Source: Pyramidobacter sp. YE332 (GTDB taxonomy: Bacteria; Synergistota; Synergistia; Synergistales; Dethiosulfovibrionaceae). Taken from it: a stretch of DNA of 64,000 nucleotides. The stretch spans positions 2,046,001 to 2,110,000 of the forward strand of contig NZ_CP133038.1 of assembly GCF_033060595.1 (NCBI RefSeq), read 5' to 3'. A program made the translations under genes and the position numbers. The notes under the pieces are model-generated. The model did no database searches, had not been told where the DNA came from, and worked only from the letters and a program-made list of their open reading frames with translations. Each line of letters begins with the position of its first letter. Within the stretch, counting starts at the first letter, position 1. Shown one piece after another: positions 51,784 to 61,067 of this stretch.

Positions 51784-53782
51784 CCCGACTTTTAGAAATC
51801 GAAGAAGCGCAAAGACTTGCAATAACTCTTTCGGCAGGGAGTTTTTATGACTTTTGAATATACGCTTAAGAATCGCTTAATATGTTATAATACTCCTTGA
51901 GGAATCGTCCTCCCGGAGGTCAGCATGAGTTTCCGAATCAAACTGATGAAAAACAAGGGCAGACTTTACGCGGCCATCGTCGAGGAGACTTACAATCCTC
52001 TCATCAAACGCAGTTCCGGAAAAACGATCCGCACGTACGGCGACCTGAACAAACGCCGCCTCACAGAGCCGGACATCGACGAAAGAATTCAGGCGGATCT
52101 TGCTGAGTTGAGGGCAAACGCAGATCTTGCAGAACGCCTCAAAGCGCAGACGCTTAAGGATCAGGTCGCAACATGTGCACCCAACAATAAACCGGACTGT
52201 GCGGGCATTTATAACTACGGCATCGCCCTTTACCGCAGATTATGGGAACGCCTTGGGCTGGACGTCTGGTTCAAACAGTATCGACGCAATCACCGACTCA
52301 AGTTCGACTTCGACCTTGCCGCATTCTTCCTCGCCGCACTGCGCATTCTGGCGCCTTGTTCGAAAAAACGGACGCACGAATACCGCGGGAACTTTGTCTT
52401 CGATTTCTCTTCCCTCACCCAGGCGGACCTTTACGAAACTCTCGGGCTCCTGAGCGGGAGCAAGGATGTCCTGATACGTAACGTCAACAAGGGGATCGCG
52501 GATATCTACGAGCGAACGATGACTGTCGCGCTTTACGACTGCACCACGTTTTACTTCGAGAGTTTTGATTCCGACGAACTTCGCGCGCGCGGGATGTCCA
52601 AGGAGAACCGCACGAATGAGGTGCAGGTGGTGATGGGACTGCTCGTTGACGCCGACGGCATCCCTCTTGACTATGAGCTGTTCCGCGGTAACACGTCGGA
52701 GATCAAGACCCTGCTGCAGGTCGTCCGGAAGCACAAGGTAAATTCCGGACTGGGGAAAGTCACGGTCGTCGCGGATCGCGGGCTCAACTGCAAGCTCAAC
52801 TTGCAGCACCTTGCGGAAGAGGGTTTTGATTACATCGTGGCCCAGAGCATCAGTCGGCTGAAAAAGGACGTGAAGGAGCGGGTTCTTTCCGAGGAGAACT
52901 GGGAGCACAGCGAACGGTTCCACGAGGACGTGTTCAAGATGAAGCGTCTGGACGCCAGAGCGGATCCCGAACGTGACGCAGGCATCATCGTCACTTGGTC
53001 GCTGAAACGGCACCACCATGACCTGGACGTTCTGGAGGAATTGTGGACGAAGGGGAAAGAACTGGTCGCGAAGGGAGCCTCAGCCGTCGAGACATCCATG
53101 AAACACGGCTCAAGACAGTTTCTGAAGAGCAAGAAAGGGAAGAAAGGCGAATACGAGGTGAACACCTCTCTCTACGAAAAGCGTAAAAAGCAGGCGGGTT
53201 TCTACGTCATCGCCACCTCCAACAAGGACGCCTCCCCGCAGGAGATCTTCGCGAACCTGCGCCGGCTTTGGCGCGTCGAGGAATGTTTTCGAGTACTCAA
53301 GAGCAACCTCGATGCCAGGCCGGTTTTCGTCTGGACGCCGGAACACATCCGCGGGCACTTCCTCGTCTGTTACCTTGCGCTGGTTCTGGAACGTCTTTCC
53401 TGTCACCTCATCCGCATGAAGGGCATCAGAGACATCTCGCCTCACAAGCTCGTTGAACTCATGCGCCAGCAGAACGTCACCGTCCTGAGCGGCAGAGCCA
53501 GGAGCACGCCCATCAGCCTTCGACTGGGACACGACGGCAGCACGCCGGAGAGAAAGAACGCGGACATCGCGTCGGCCGACGCCGTGATGCAGATATTTGG
53601 AATCGCACCCGTCAATATGATGGAAGCCTATCCCGATCTCAAGAACAAACTCGCTTGTCGACTGCCTTTTGCTGCACGGGAGGCGACAGGAGGGATTATC
53701 CGTAGATCTCGCGGTTGAAAAAAATCGCGCTTACTCTTGATGCTGCTTGAGCTTGGCTTCGATTCCCCTTGGAAAAGTCGGG
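51784..53782 (+). mobile_element. IS1634-family insertion sequence with 14-bp target repeat
   Basis: A 1999-bp element with ends CCCGACTTTT and AAAAGTCGGG. The 14-bp sequence ATGTTAAGTTTTTT is repeated exactly outside both ends (51770-51783 and 53783-53796), a target duplication. Some IS1634-family members (IS1549 type) are known for long duplications. The transposase is intact. Confidence 0.88.
51925..53718 (+). CDS. IS1634-family transposase
   Basis: A 597-residue DDE transposase. The first Asp is in VALYDCTTFYFES near residue 206, the second in VTVVADRGLN near 279, and the Glu in RVEECFRVLKSNL near 452, after a long insertion typical of IS1634/IS4 relatives. The start ATG is preceded by GGAGG. 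It reads toward the dispersed repeat copy B. Confidence 0.93.
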   Translation: MSFRIKLMKNKGRLYAAIVEETYNPLIKRSSGKTIRTYGDLNKRRLTEPDIDERIQADLAELRANADLAERLKAQTLKDQVATCAPNNKPDCAGIYNYGIALYRRLWERLGLDVWFKQYRRNHRLKFDFDLAAFFLAALRILAPCSKKRTHEYRGNFVFDFSSLTQADLYETLGLLSGSKDVLIRNVNKGIADIYERTMTVALYDCTTFYFESFDSDELRARGMSKENRTNEVQVVMGLLVDADGIPLDYELFRGNTSEIKTLLQVVRKHKVNSGLGKVTVVADRGLNCKLNLQHLAEEGFDYIVAQSISRLKKDVKERVLSEENWEHSERFHEDVFKMKRLDARADPERDAGIIVTWSLKRHHHDLDVLEELWTKGKELVAKGASAVETSMKHGSRQFLKSKKGKKGEYEVNTSLYEKRKKQAGFYVIATSNKDASPQEIFANLRRLWRVEECFRVLKSNLDARPVFVWTPEHIRGHFLVCYLALVLERLSCHLIRMKGIRDISPHKLVELMRQQNVTVLSGRARSTPISLRLGHDGSTPERKNADIASADAVMQIFGIAPVNMMEAYPDLKNKLACRLPFAAREATGGIIRRSRG

Positions 53783-53807
53783 ATGTTAAGTTTTTTATCA
53801 AGAGTTT

Positions 53808-53967
53808 ATACTATTTCTCAATTAAAATGCCGAATGCAGAGGCGCTGCGGAGGAGATTCACAAAGCGAGCTGCGCAGACCGCGCAGCGGTCGAGGGAGTC
53901 CTGAGCGACTGAACTCCTCCGCAGCGCCCAGGAAACTATGTTAATACTTTCTATCAAGAATTAGTAT
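53808..53967. repeat. 160-bp dispersed repeat, copy B (MITE-like)
   Basis: Starts ATACTATTTCTCAATTAAAA (identical to copy A) and ends AGAATTAGTAT. A large internal palindrome, GGCGCTGCGGAGGAG with CTCCTCCGCAGCGCC, encloses a smaller GCTGCGC/GCGCAGC hairpin. It shares the middle motif AGCGAGCTGCGCAG-like sequence with copy A. It begins 11 bases after the IS1634 target repeat. Confidence 0.75.
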
Positions 53968-53987
53968 TAGAATCAACCGGTGCGAAT

Positions 53988-54034
53988 ACAAAGGGGCTCG
54001 CGAAATCCATCCGGAATTTTCGCAAGCCCCTTAC
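53988..54034 (-). terminator. Terminator of the flavoprotein operon
   Basis: A 15-bp stem (AAGGGGCTCGCGAAA with its near-complement to 54032, one wobble) followed on the minus strand by a short T-rich tract, 29 bases after the DUF1667 gene. Confidence 0.75.
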
Positions 54035-54062
54035 TTCATAAATTCTATTTCATCACGAAAAA

Positions 54063-54443
54063 TCAGCCCTTGCGAGGCACATGGCGCGTGACGGCGACGC
54101 GGCAAGGGACTCCGGCCGGATGATCGGCCACGATGTCGCCCGCCCGGACCGGCGCATGGAGCACGATTCCTTTCAGGCTTTCGCGCACGGCCATGATTTC
54201 CTTCAACGGGACGGCATCAAGCGTGCGCACGCTCGCCACGGGCAGCGTGCCGCCCTCCACCAGCACGTTCGTGGCAATGGTACGGCGCGGGTCCTCCACT
54301 TCCTGCTTCGCCCATCTGGCGCCGCGCGGACACAGATTGCCCGTCACCGAAACAAGCTTCGCTTTTTCGCCGCCGCTCGTCTCGACTTGCAGAGGACAGC
54401 CATTGGGACAGACGATACAAATATATTCGCGGCGTTCGCTCAC
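54063..54443 (-). CDS. DUF1667 cysteine-rich protein
   Basis: A 126-residue protein with CIVCPNGCPLQV near residues 9-20 and GNLCPRGARWA near 36, four cysteines that probably bind an iron-sulfur cluster or zinc. DUF1667 proteins regularly follow GlpA- and GlpB-like flavoproteins and may be a small electron-transfer subunit. Its start overlaps the preceding gene by four bases. Confidence 0.88.
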   Translation of the reverse strand: MSERREYICIVCPNGCPLQVETSGGEKAKLVSVTGNLCPRGARWAKQEVEDPRRTIATNVLVEGGTLPVASVRTLDAVPLKEIMAVRESLKGIVLHAPVRAGDIVADHPAGVPCRVAVTRHVPRKG

Positions 54444-55681
54444 TGCACCGACACCTCCAAACTGCAGCAGCCCTTCAGATCAGCGGCCCTGACTCCGAGA
54501 TGTTCCATCACGGCCGGATGAAGGCGCACCCGTTTTTCACGCAGGATCTCACGGCCATCGGCGCTCACGACGAGACAGCGGTCACGGCCGGGAGAGACGA
54601 GACGGAACGCAATGGACACGTCTTTTTCGCCGCTGATCCGCGAAGGCGTAGTGTAACGCACGCCGGCGCCGGGACGAACGACGATGCTCTCTCTGCAAGG
54701 AGATCGTCCGAGAGCATAAGCCGCCGCGCGCGCCCCCGCTTCGGCCGCCTCCAGAGAGACCCAATCCACCAGATCGTGCACGTGCAGCACGTTGCCGCAC
54801 GAGAAAATGCCGGGGACGCTGGTCATAAAGTCGTCATCCACCGCCGCACCGCCGGTCGCAGGATTCATTTCGATGCCGGCCATGCGCGTCAGTTCGTTTT
54901 CGGGGATCAGCCCGACGGACAGCAACAGAGTATCGCACTCGAAAATCCGCTCCGTACCGGGGATGGAGCGGCGTTTTTCGTCCACCCGCGACACCTGCAC
55001 GGCTTCGAGGCGGTCGTCGCCGACGATATCGGTCACGGTCGTGCTCAGATAAAGGGGAATGCCGTAATCGTTCAGACATTGCTGGATGTTGCGCGGCAGG
55101 CCGCTTGAGTAGGGCAGCAGTTCGAAAACCGCCTCGACACCGGCTCCCTCCAAGGTCATGCGGCGTGCCATGATCAGGCCGATATCGCCGGAGCCGAGGA
55201 TGCAGATCTTTTTGCCGGGCATCAGGTTTTCGAGATTGACAAGATTCTGCGCGGCCCCGGCCGTGTAAATGCCCGCCGGGCGCGTGCCGGGGATCGACAG
55301 AGCGCCGCGCGGGCGCTCGCGGCACCCCATGGCCAGCACGACGGCGTCCGCTCTGAGTCGGACCATCTCGCCGCGACGGCTGACGAGCAGCTCGCGCTCC
55401 TTCGAAAGTTCCAATACCATCGACTCGGTCATGGCCTCGAGCCCCAATTCGCCGAAGCGGTCGATGTCGCGCTGGGCGTACTCGGGACCGGTCATGGCCT
55501 CGCCGAAACGATGCAGGCCGAAACCGTCATGGATACACTGATTGAGAATGCCGCCCAAGAGCCGGTCGCGCTCGACCAGTACCACGTCGCGGCAACCGGC
55601 CTCGCAGGCCGAGATAGCCGCCGCCAGGCCGGCGGGACCGCCGCCGATCACGGCGACGCCGCAGTGTCTTTCCCCGATCAC
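54440..55681 (-). CDS. NAD(P)/FAD-dependent oxidoreductase, second subunit
   Basis: A 413-residue flavoprotein of the pyridine nucleotide-disulfide type. The FAD site GVAVIGGGPAGLAAAIS is at residues 8-24, the second nucleotide site ICILGSGDIGLIMARR near 155, and GLIPENELT near 270. It resembles HcnB/GlpB-like partners. Overlaps of four bases with both neighbours indicate one translation-coupled complex with the GlpA-like and DUF1667 proteins. Confidence 0.9.
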   Translation of the reverse strand: MIGERHCGVAVIGGGPAGLAAAISACEAGCRDVVLVERDRLLGGILNQCIHDGFGLHRFGEAMTGPEYAQRDIDRFGELGLEAMTESMVLELSKERELLVSRRGEMVRLRADAVVLAMGCRERPRGALSIPGTRPAGIYTAGAAQNLVNLENLMPGKKICILGSGDIGLIMARRMTLEGAGVEAVFELLPYSSGLPRNIQQCLNDYGIPLYLSTTVTDIVGDDRLEAVQVSRVDEKRRSIPGTERIFECDTLLLSVGLIPENELTRMAGIEMNPATGGAAVDDDFMTSVPGIFSCGNVLHVHDLVDWVSLEAAEAGARAAAYALGRSPCRESIVVRPGAGVRYTTPSRISGEKDVSIAFRLVSPGRDRCLVVSADGREILREKRVRLHPAVMEHLGVRAADLKGCCSLEVSVQ

Positions 55682-57162
55682 CGGTTTTCACCCCCGTCGA
55701 GCGCACAGCCTGAAAACATGGCGGACGCAGCGCTGTGATCCACAAAGTCCTCCCACTCCCAATCGAACTCCTCGCGCAGCAGGCGGACGATACGGGGAAA
55801 ACAGAAGCCGCCCTGGCATCGCCCCATGGAGACGCGGGAACGGTACTTGAGGCTGACGAAGGCTCGCGCGCCCAGCGGATTGTCGAGCGCGTCCAGTACT
55901 TCGCGTTTGCTGACGCCCTCGCAGCGACAGATCATTTCGCCGTAATCCGGATCCGCAGCGATCATGTCGGCGCGTTCCTCGGGACTGCGCTCGCTGAACG
56001 ACAGAGCGTTGCCAGGACGTGCGCCGTTGAAATCCGGGGTGCGCCGCAGTTCCAGATGATTTTCCACAAAACCGAGCACCATCTCCGCGATCGCAGGAGA
56101 ACTGGTCAGCCCCGGGCTCTCGATGCCGAGCACGTTGATGAAGCCTTTCACGTCAGGGCGGTCCTCGATCACGAAATCGGCGTTGCCGCCGACTTCCGGC
56201 GGCGTCCGCTTGGCGCGCAGGCCGGCGAACGTACGGATATAATCGGACACGTGGATGTCGGGCAACAGCTTGAGCCCTTCGTCACGCAGCGACGCCATGA
56301 CCGACGCTTCGTTTCCGGTCCAGCGAAGCGAATCCTGATAATCGGCGCTCGGCCCGATAAGGATATTGCCGTCCACCGTCGGCGTCAGGTGAATGCCCAG
56401 GCCGGGATTTTTCGGATTCGGCGTGGGGTAGATCAGCGTGCGCAACGAACCGCCGAGGCGCTTGTCGAGCACATAGTATTCGCCACGGCAGGGATAAATG
56501 CGATAATCCCCGATGCCCACCATCTCGCAGATTTTCGCCGCAAAAAGTCCCGCCGCATTCACCAGCACTCGGCAGGTGAGCATGTCGCCGCGATCGTTTC
56601 TCACTTCAAAGCCGCGCCCCTGCGGCAGCACGTTCACGTTCGCCACCGGCCAATCGAGACGGATGTCGACGCCGTTGGCCTTGGCGTTTTCGGCGAGGGC
56701 GATCGTCAGGCCGTAAGGCGAGATGATCGCGCTGGTCGGCGACCACAGCGCCGCGATCCCCTGTACGTCGGGCTGGATCTGACGCATGCGCGCCGGACCG
56801 ATGATCTCCAGGCCCGGCACGCCATTGGCCTGCCCCTGAGCGTGAAGACGTTCGATGCCGGGCAGATCGTCTCTGTCAAGGGCGACTGTCAGCTTGCCGA
56901 TGCGCCGGATTTTCACCTTCAAGTCGCGGCACAGATCGTCCATCATGGCGTTGCCGCGCACGGCCAGTTCAGCGCGGAGCGTGCCCGGCTTGTAGTTGAT
57001 GCCCGAGTGGAGCACGCCGCTGTTGCGGCAGCTTGTGCCGAGCGACACGTCAAGCTCGCGTTCGACGAGACAGGCGCCGATGCGATACTGCGCCAGCCCC
57101 CGTGCCACGGCGCACCCCACCACGCCGCCTCCGACGACGACCACGTCATAGTCTGTCTTCAA
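55678..57162 (-). CDS. GlpA-like FAD-dependent dehydrogenase with C-terminal BFD cluster domain
   Basis: A 494-residue protein: DAO-fold FAD domain starting DYDVVVVGGGVVGCAVARGL and, from about residue 400, a [2Fe-2S] BFD-like domain with MICRCEGVSKREVLDAL and GRCQGGFCFPRI cysteines. This is the layout of anaerobic glycerol-3-phosphate dehydrogenase subunit A and of related 2-hydroxyacid dehydrogenases. No glycerol kinase or facilitator is nearby, so the substrate is open. I start at TTG 57162 after GGGGGGA; a TTG at 57177 is an alternative. Confidence 0.88.
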   Translation of the reverse strand: MKTDYDVVVVGGGVVGCAVARGLAQYRIGACLVERELDVSLGTSCRNSGVLHSGINYKPGTLRAELAVRGNAMMDDLCRDLKVKIRRIGKLTVALDRDDLPGIERLHAQGQANGVPGLEIIGPARMRQIQPDVQGIAALWSPTSAIISPYGLTIALAENAKANGVDIRLDWPVANVNVLPQGRGFEVRNDRGDMLTCRVLVNAAGLFAAKICEMVGIGDYRIYPCRGEYYVLDKRLGGSLRTLIYPTPNPKNPGLGIHLTPTVDGNILIGPSADYQDSLRWTGNEASVMASLRDEGLKLLPDIHVSDYIRTFAGLRAKRTPPEVGGNADFVIEDRPDVKGFINVLGIESPGLTSSPAIAEMVLGFVENHLELRRTPDFNGARPGNALSFSERSPEERADMIAADPDYGEMICRCEGVSKREVLDALDNPLGARAFVSLKYRSRVSMGRCQGGFCFPRIVRLLREEFDWEWEDFVDHSAASAMFSGCALDGGENR

Positions 57163-57352
57163 TTGCCATCCCCCCAAAGATTGTCGCGCTGTTTCTTCAT
57201 CAAAAATTCGAACACAAGGACGCCGCGCCGAACAAAAGCTGACGGCTTATTGCAGCGCGGAACGACTTTTTTCGGCCTCCTGTCCCAGAATCTCATGGGC
57301 TGCAAAAAGCCGATCCCGTCGCCGCGGACGGAATCGGCCCATACTTTCAGCG

Positions 57353-58183
57353 TTAGAATGGCGCGGTCCCCGCCAGATCGAGCACGGCGCTGACGCAGCG
57401 GCGCATTTCCACGGAGTCGGAGCCGCCGAAGCGGACGCGGCGGCCGTCAAGGCGCTCGACGAACGGCAGCGTTGCGGCGACATCGCATTGAGCGGTCTTG
57501 AGAAAAGCGATCTCGGCGATCCAGGACGGAGCGAAGTCCAGCACGGGCGCTTTTTTGCCGCGCACCAGCTGCGCCGCCTTGATGGCCGCGTCGTAAATGA
57601 TCTTGTAAGTCTCTTCCGGTCCCAGGCAGGTCGCGGCCAGGCGGCCGCGAGCCTTTTTCACCGCGGCGGTGACGGCTGTGTCGCCCCACAGGGCGCGGGC
57701 TTCGCGGCAGGCGGCGTCGTCGCCGGTCACCAACGCCACGGGGATTTTTTTGCCGGAAGCGGCCGCGGCGTTGATGCCGATCTCGCCCACTTCAAGGCCG
57801 TTCAGTTTCACGCTGTAAACCACGTTCGGATCGATGGTGTGATCCAGCACCGCGCACCGCGTGCCGGCCATGGCATGGTAACAGAGGAAGAAGATGCCGT
57901 CGCACTCGTCGAAGCCTTCCATCATGCCCAGCGTTTTGGGCGAGCCGCTGGTCAGCCGCGCCCCCTTCGGCCACTCACCAATGTCCAGATTGGTCATGTG
58001 ACTGTGAGCGTCGTTGACAATCACCTCGTCGGCGCCGCCGTCCAGAGCGCCGCGCACCGCCGCGAGCACGTCGCGCTGCTGCATCCTGCAGCCGAAAGCG
58101 TATTCCGGACGGCGGCTGTCGCACTGCGCGATGGACGTGACGCCCGTGGCGCCTTCCATGTCGGCGCTGATAAAAATTCTCAT
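57353..58183 (-). CDS. M55 D-aminopeptidase (DppA-like)
   Basis: A 276-residue zinc peptidase that releases N-terminal D-amino acids from short peptides. The metal ligands match B. subtilis DppA: Asp8 and Glu10 in ISADMEGATG, His60 in VNDAHSH, His103 in LCYHAM and Glu134 in EVGEIG. It could recycle D-alanine from cell-wall peptides. It starts 7 bases after the fumarase stop, so both share a transcript. Confidence 0.93.
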   Translation of the reverse strand: MRIFISADMEGATGVTSIAQCDSRRPEYAFGCRMQQRDVLAAVRGALDGGADEVIVNDAHSHMTNLDIGEWPKGARLTSGSPKTLGMMEGFDECDGIFFLCYHAMAGTRCAVLDHTIDPNVVYSVKLNGLEVGEIGINAAAASGKKIPVALVTGDDAACREARALWGDTAVTAAVKKARGRLAATCLGPEETYKIIYDAAIKAAQLVRGKKAPVLDFAPSWIAEIAFLKTAQCDVAATLPFVERLDGRRVRFGGSDSVEMRRCVSAVLDLAGTAPF

Positions 58184-58190
58184 CGGACGG

Positions 58191-59606
58191 TTACTCCTTT
58201 TCCGCCGATTTCGCGGCGGGCGGCTTCACGGCCCTCACGGGGCGCCCGACCATCAGCTCGGGACGGACGGCCGCGTCGAATTCCTTGGCCGACAGGTACC
58301 CAAGCGCCAGCGCCGCTTCGCGCAGCGTCGTGCCTTCGCCGTTCGCTTTTTTGGCGATCTCGGCGGCCTTGTCGTAGCCGATCTTCGGCGCCAGCGCCGT
58401 GACCAGCATCAGGCTGCGGCTCAGGTTCTCGGCGATGCGCGCCTCGTCGGCCTCCAGTCCGGCCAGGCAATGGTCGGTGAAGGAGTTCATCGCGTCGCCG
58501 AGCAGGCGGCAGCTTTGCAAAAAGTTGTAGGCGATCACGGGCAAAAACACGTTCAGCTCGAAGTTGCCCTGCGACGCCGCGAAGCCCACGGCCGCGTCGT
58601 TGCCCATCACCTGCACGGCCACCATGGTCACGGCCTCGCACTGGGTGGGATTGACCTTGCCGGGCATGATCGAACTTCCCGGTTCGTTCGCGGGGATCTT
58701 CAGCTCGCCGAGGCCGCAGCGCGGGCCGGAAGCGAGCCAGCGCACGTCGTTGGCGATCTTCATCAGATCGGCGGCCAGCGCCTTGAGCGCGCCGTGCAGC
58801 GCCACGATCTCGTCGCGGCTGGTGAGCGAGTGGAACTTGTTGGGCGCGGTGCGGAAATCCACGCCGGTGATGTCGCCGATCTCCTGCGCCGCGAATCTGC
58901 CGAACTGTTCGGGCGCGTTCAGGCCGGTACCCACGGCCGTACCGCCGAGGGCCAGATCCTTCATGAACTCGACGGCGGTCATGATCATGGCCTGGCAGCG
59001 TTCGAGCATGCGCGCCCAGCCGCCGATCTCCTGGCCCAGCGTCAGCGGCGTGGCGTCCTGCAGGTGCGTGCGGCCGATCTTGACCAGATCCATGTATCGT
59101 TCCGACTTGGCCTGCAAGCACTCGCGCATCTTTTCCAGCGCGGGAAGCACTCCCTTTTCCACGGCCAGCACGGCGGCGACGTGCAGCGCCGTGGGAAACG
59201 TGTCGTTGCTGCTCTGGCTGCGGTTGACGTGGTCGTTGGGATGGATCTTCCGCCCCAAATGCTCGGAAGCGAGATGGGCGATCACTTCGTTGACGTTCAT
59301 GTTGCTCTGGGTGCCGCTGCCCGTCTGCCAGACCTTGAGCGGGAATTCGTCCCAGCGGCCGCCGGCCAGCAGCTCGTCGGCGGCGTGCATGATCGCCGCG
59401 GCGGTTTCGGCGTCGAGCGCGCCAAGGCGGCCGTTGGCCGCGGCGGCGGCTTTCTTGAGGATCAGGAAGGCTTCGATGATCCCGCGCGGCATCGTCTCCG
59501 TGCCGATGCGGAAGTTCTCGTAGCTGCGCTGCGTCTGCGCGCCCCAGTGACGCTCGGCGGGGACGGCGATCTCGCCCATGCTGTCTCTTTCGATGCGGGA
59601 ATCCAT
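58191..59606 (-). CDS. fumC: Fumarate hydratase, class II
   Basis: A 471-residue iron-free fumarase that interconverts fumarate and malate. Conserved stretches are [14 protein letters not shown] near 104, [14 protein letters not shown] near 143, [12 protein letters not shown] near 190 and the signature [13 protein letters not shown] near 322. The fumarase/aspartase superfamily is shared, but the TQSNMN region favours fumarase. ATG 59606 with an AAAGGAG site is used; the frame is open to 59654. Followed directly by the M55 gene. Confidence 0.95.
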   Translation of the reverse strand: MDSRIERDSMGEIAVPAERHWGAQTQRSYENFRIGTETMPRGIIEAFLILKKAAAAANGRLGALDAETAAAIMHAADELLAGGRWDEFPLKVWQTGSGTQSNMNVNEVIAHLASEHLGRKIHPNDHVNRSQSSNDTFPTALHVAAVLAVEKGVLPALEKMRECLQAKSERYMDLVKIGRTHLQDATPLTLGQEIGGWARMLERCQAMIMTAVEFMKDLALGGTAVGTGLNAPEQFGRFAAQEIGDITGVDFRTAPNKFHSLTSRDEIVALHGALKALAADLMKIANDVRWLASGPRCGLGELKIPANEPGSSIMPGKVNPTQCEAVTMVAVQVMGNDAAVGFAASQGNFELNVFLPVIAYNFLQSCRLLGDAMNSFTDHCLAGLEADEARIAENLSRSLMLVTALAPKIGYDKAAEIAKKANGEGTTLREAALALGYLSAKEFDAAVRPELMVGRPVRAVKPPAAKSAEKE

Positions 59607-59792
59607 GGATAACTCGCTCCTTTCTTTCCGTTGACGAAAAGATTCTCTGGGCAAAGTGTACCACGAAACGGGCGCGGCGGCGCGGAACGATTTTTTTGTT
59701 TTCCGCTCAAATCATCCGCCACGAATGGCGTTCTTTGCGCTAAAATAAGAAATTATGCCGCAGGCTTTTATTTGCAAAGGAGGAATGCGTCG

Positions 59793-60671
59793 ATGGCAGC
59801 ACATGCAGAAAAAGAGAAACTGCCGCTCCCGCCGCTGTGGGAACTGACCCGGCACGAGGCAGCCATTGTCGCGACGCGGTGGAACGCCGATCCGATCATT
59901 CACGTGCCCGAAGGCTACAACCTCGAATCGGACGCGTCGGCCTTTTTCAAAGCGGCCGACTGCCCCAACTCGCCTTATTTTCCCGCGCTGGACTTTTATC
60001 ACATGTACAGCCAAGGTTCGCGCACGATCCTGCCCTGTTTCCGCACCTACCAGCAGACGCGCGATTACAGCTGCGCCTCGGCCGTGGCGCTGATGGTCAT
60101 GTACCACTTCGGCTATCACGACTGGCGGGAGCTGGAGATCGCCGACAAGATGGCGGCCTTTCACGGCCTGCCGACGGAGTCGCGCCGCCCGATCCCGGTC
60201 AAGGATCTGGTCCATTTCTTCGAGGCGATCGGCTGGGACGTGGCATCGAATCTGCCTTTCGCCGCCAAAGCGCCGCAGGACGCCGCGCCCTACAATCCGT
60301 GGCGTTGCGCCGAGGCCAAAAGCTTCCCGACGCTGGACAGCTTCGCGCGTTTTTGCCGCCGAACGCTGCGCGACGGCGCTCCGATCATGGTCGAGAACAT
60401 CGACTGGGGCGCGCACTGGCGGGTGATCATCGGCTACGACGACATGGGCACGGGCAACCCCGCCCACGGCGTGCTGATCCTCGCCGATCCGCACGACACC
60501 GCCGACCACTGCCAGGACGGCTACGTCGTGGAACACATCGACAAGTTTTACAGCACCTGGTACGACATTTTCGTCATGGAACGGGACGAATGCACTCAGC
60601 CTTGGGTCGTCGCCCGTCCGCCCCGAAAGGAAGGAGACTTGTGGCCATGCACCGTGAAAAAGAACCGCTGA
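59793..60671 (+). CDS. C39-like cysteine peptidase family protein
   Basis: A 292-residue soluble protein with a papain-like C39 core. The oxyanion Gln and catalytic Cys are in YQQTRDYSCASAVALMVMYHFG (part, Cys94), the histidine in WGAHWRVIIGYDD is His208, and the aspartate in LADPHDT is Asp232. No signal peptide or ABC exporter is attached, so it is not a bacteriocin-exporter protease; a phytochelatin-synthase-like or peptidase role is possible. ATG 59793 after AAAGGAGG is used. Its end overlaps nikR by 25 bases. Confidence 0.82.
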   Translation: MAAHAEKEKLPLPPLWELTRHEAAIVATRWNADPIIHVPEGYNLESDASAFFKAADCPNSPYFPALDFYHMYSQGSRTILPCFRTYQQTRDYSCASAVALMVMYHFGYHDWRELEIADKMAAFHGLPTESRRPIPVKDLVHFFEAIGWDVASNLPFAAKAPQDAAPYNPWRCAEAKSFPTLDSFARFCRRTLRDGAPIMVENIDWGAHWRVIIGYDDMGTGNPAHGVLILADPHDTADHCQDGYVVEHIDKFYSTWYDIFVMERDECTQPWVVARPPRKEGDLWPCTVKKNR

Positions 60672-61066
60672 TCCGTTTCGGCGTCGCCGTTCCGGAGAAC
60701 CTTCTGCAGAGTTTTGACAAGCGCCTCGAGAACGCCGGCCTGCCCAATCGCTCGGAAGCGCTGCGTCAGCTGATCCGCGAGTACGTCAGCCGCGACACCT
60801 GGCAGAAAGGATCGGGGCAAGTCTACGGCACGATCACGCTCACCTACAATCATCACAGCAACGACGTGACGGCGCGCCTTACCGGCCTTCAGCACGATTT
60901 CGGCGACATCATCGTGTGCACCACCCACGTCCACGCCGATCATGATCATTGTCTCGAGACTGTCATCGTCCGCGGCGACGTGGAAAGCGTGAAGGAATTC
61001 ATCGCCTCGCTGCGCGCGCTCAAGGCCGTCAGCTCGGTCAATCCGGTGATCGCCGTCCTGGTCTGA
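60647..61066 (+). CDS. nikR: Nickel-responsive regulator NikR
   Basis: A 139-residue ribbon-helix-helix repressor with a C-terminal nickel-binding ACT-like domain. The DNA-binding part is IRFGVAVPENLLQSFDKRLE. All four high-affinity ligands are present: His83, His94, His96 and Cys102 (E. coli His76, His87, His89, Cys95). ATG 60647 is used; GTG 60641 is also possible with the AAGGAG site. It is nested in an operon between a C39-like gene and a MATE pump. No NikR half-site pair was found by eye in the window. Confidence 0.95.
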   Translation: MHREKEPLIRFGVAVPENLLQSFDKRLENAGLPNRSEALRQLIREYVSRDTWQKGSGQVYGTITLTYNHHSNDVTARLTGLQHDFGDIIVCTTHVHADHDHCLETVIVRGDVESVKEFIASLRALKAVSSVNPVIAVLV

Positions 61067-61067
61067 G

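Noticed and set aside
59784-59792. ATG at 59784 as start of the C39-like gene
   Set aside because: It is in a different frame from the protein; the ATG at 59793 is in frame with a good ribosome site.
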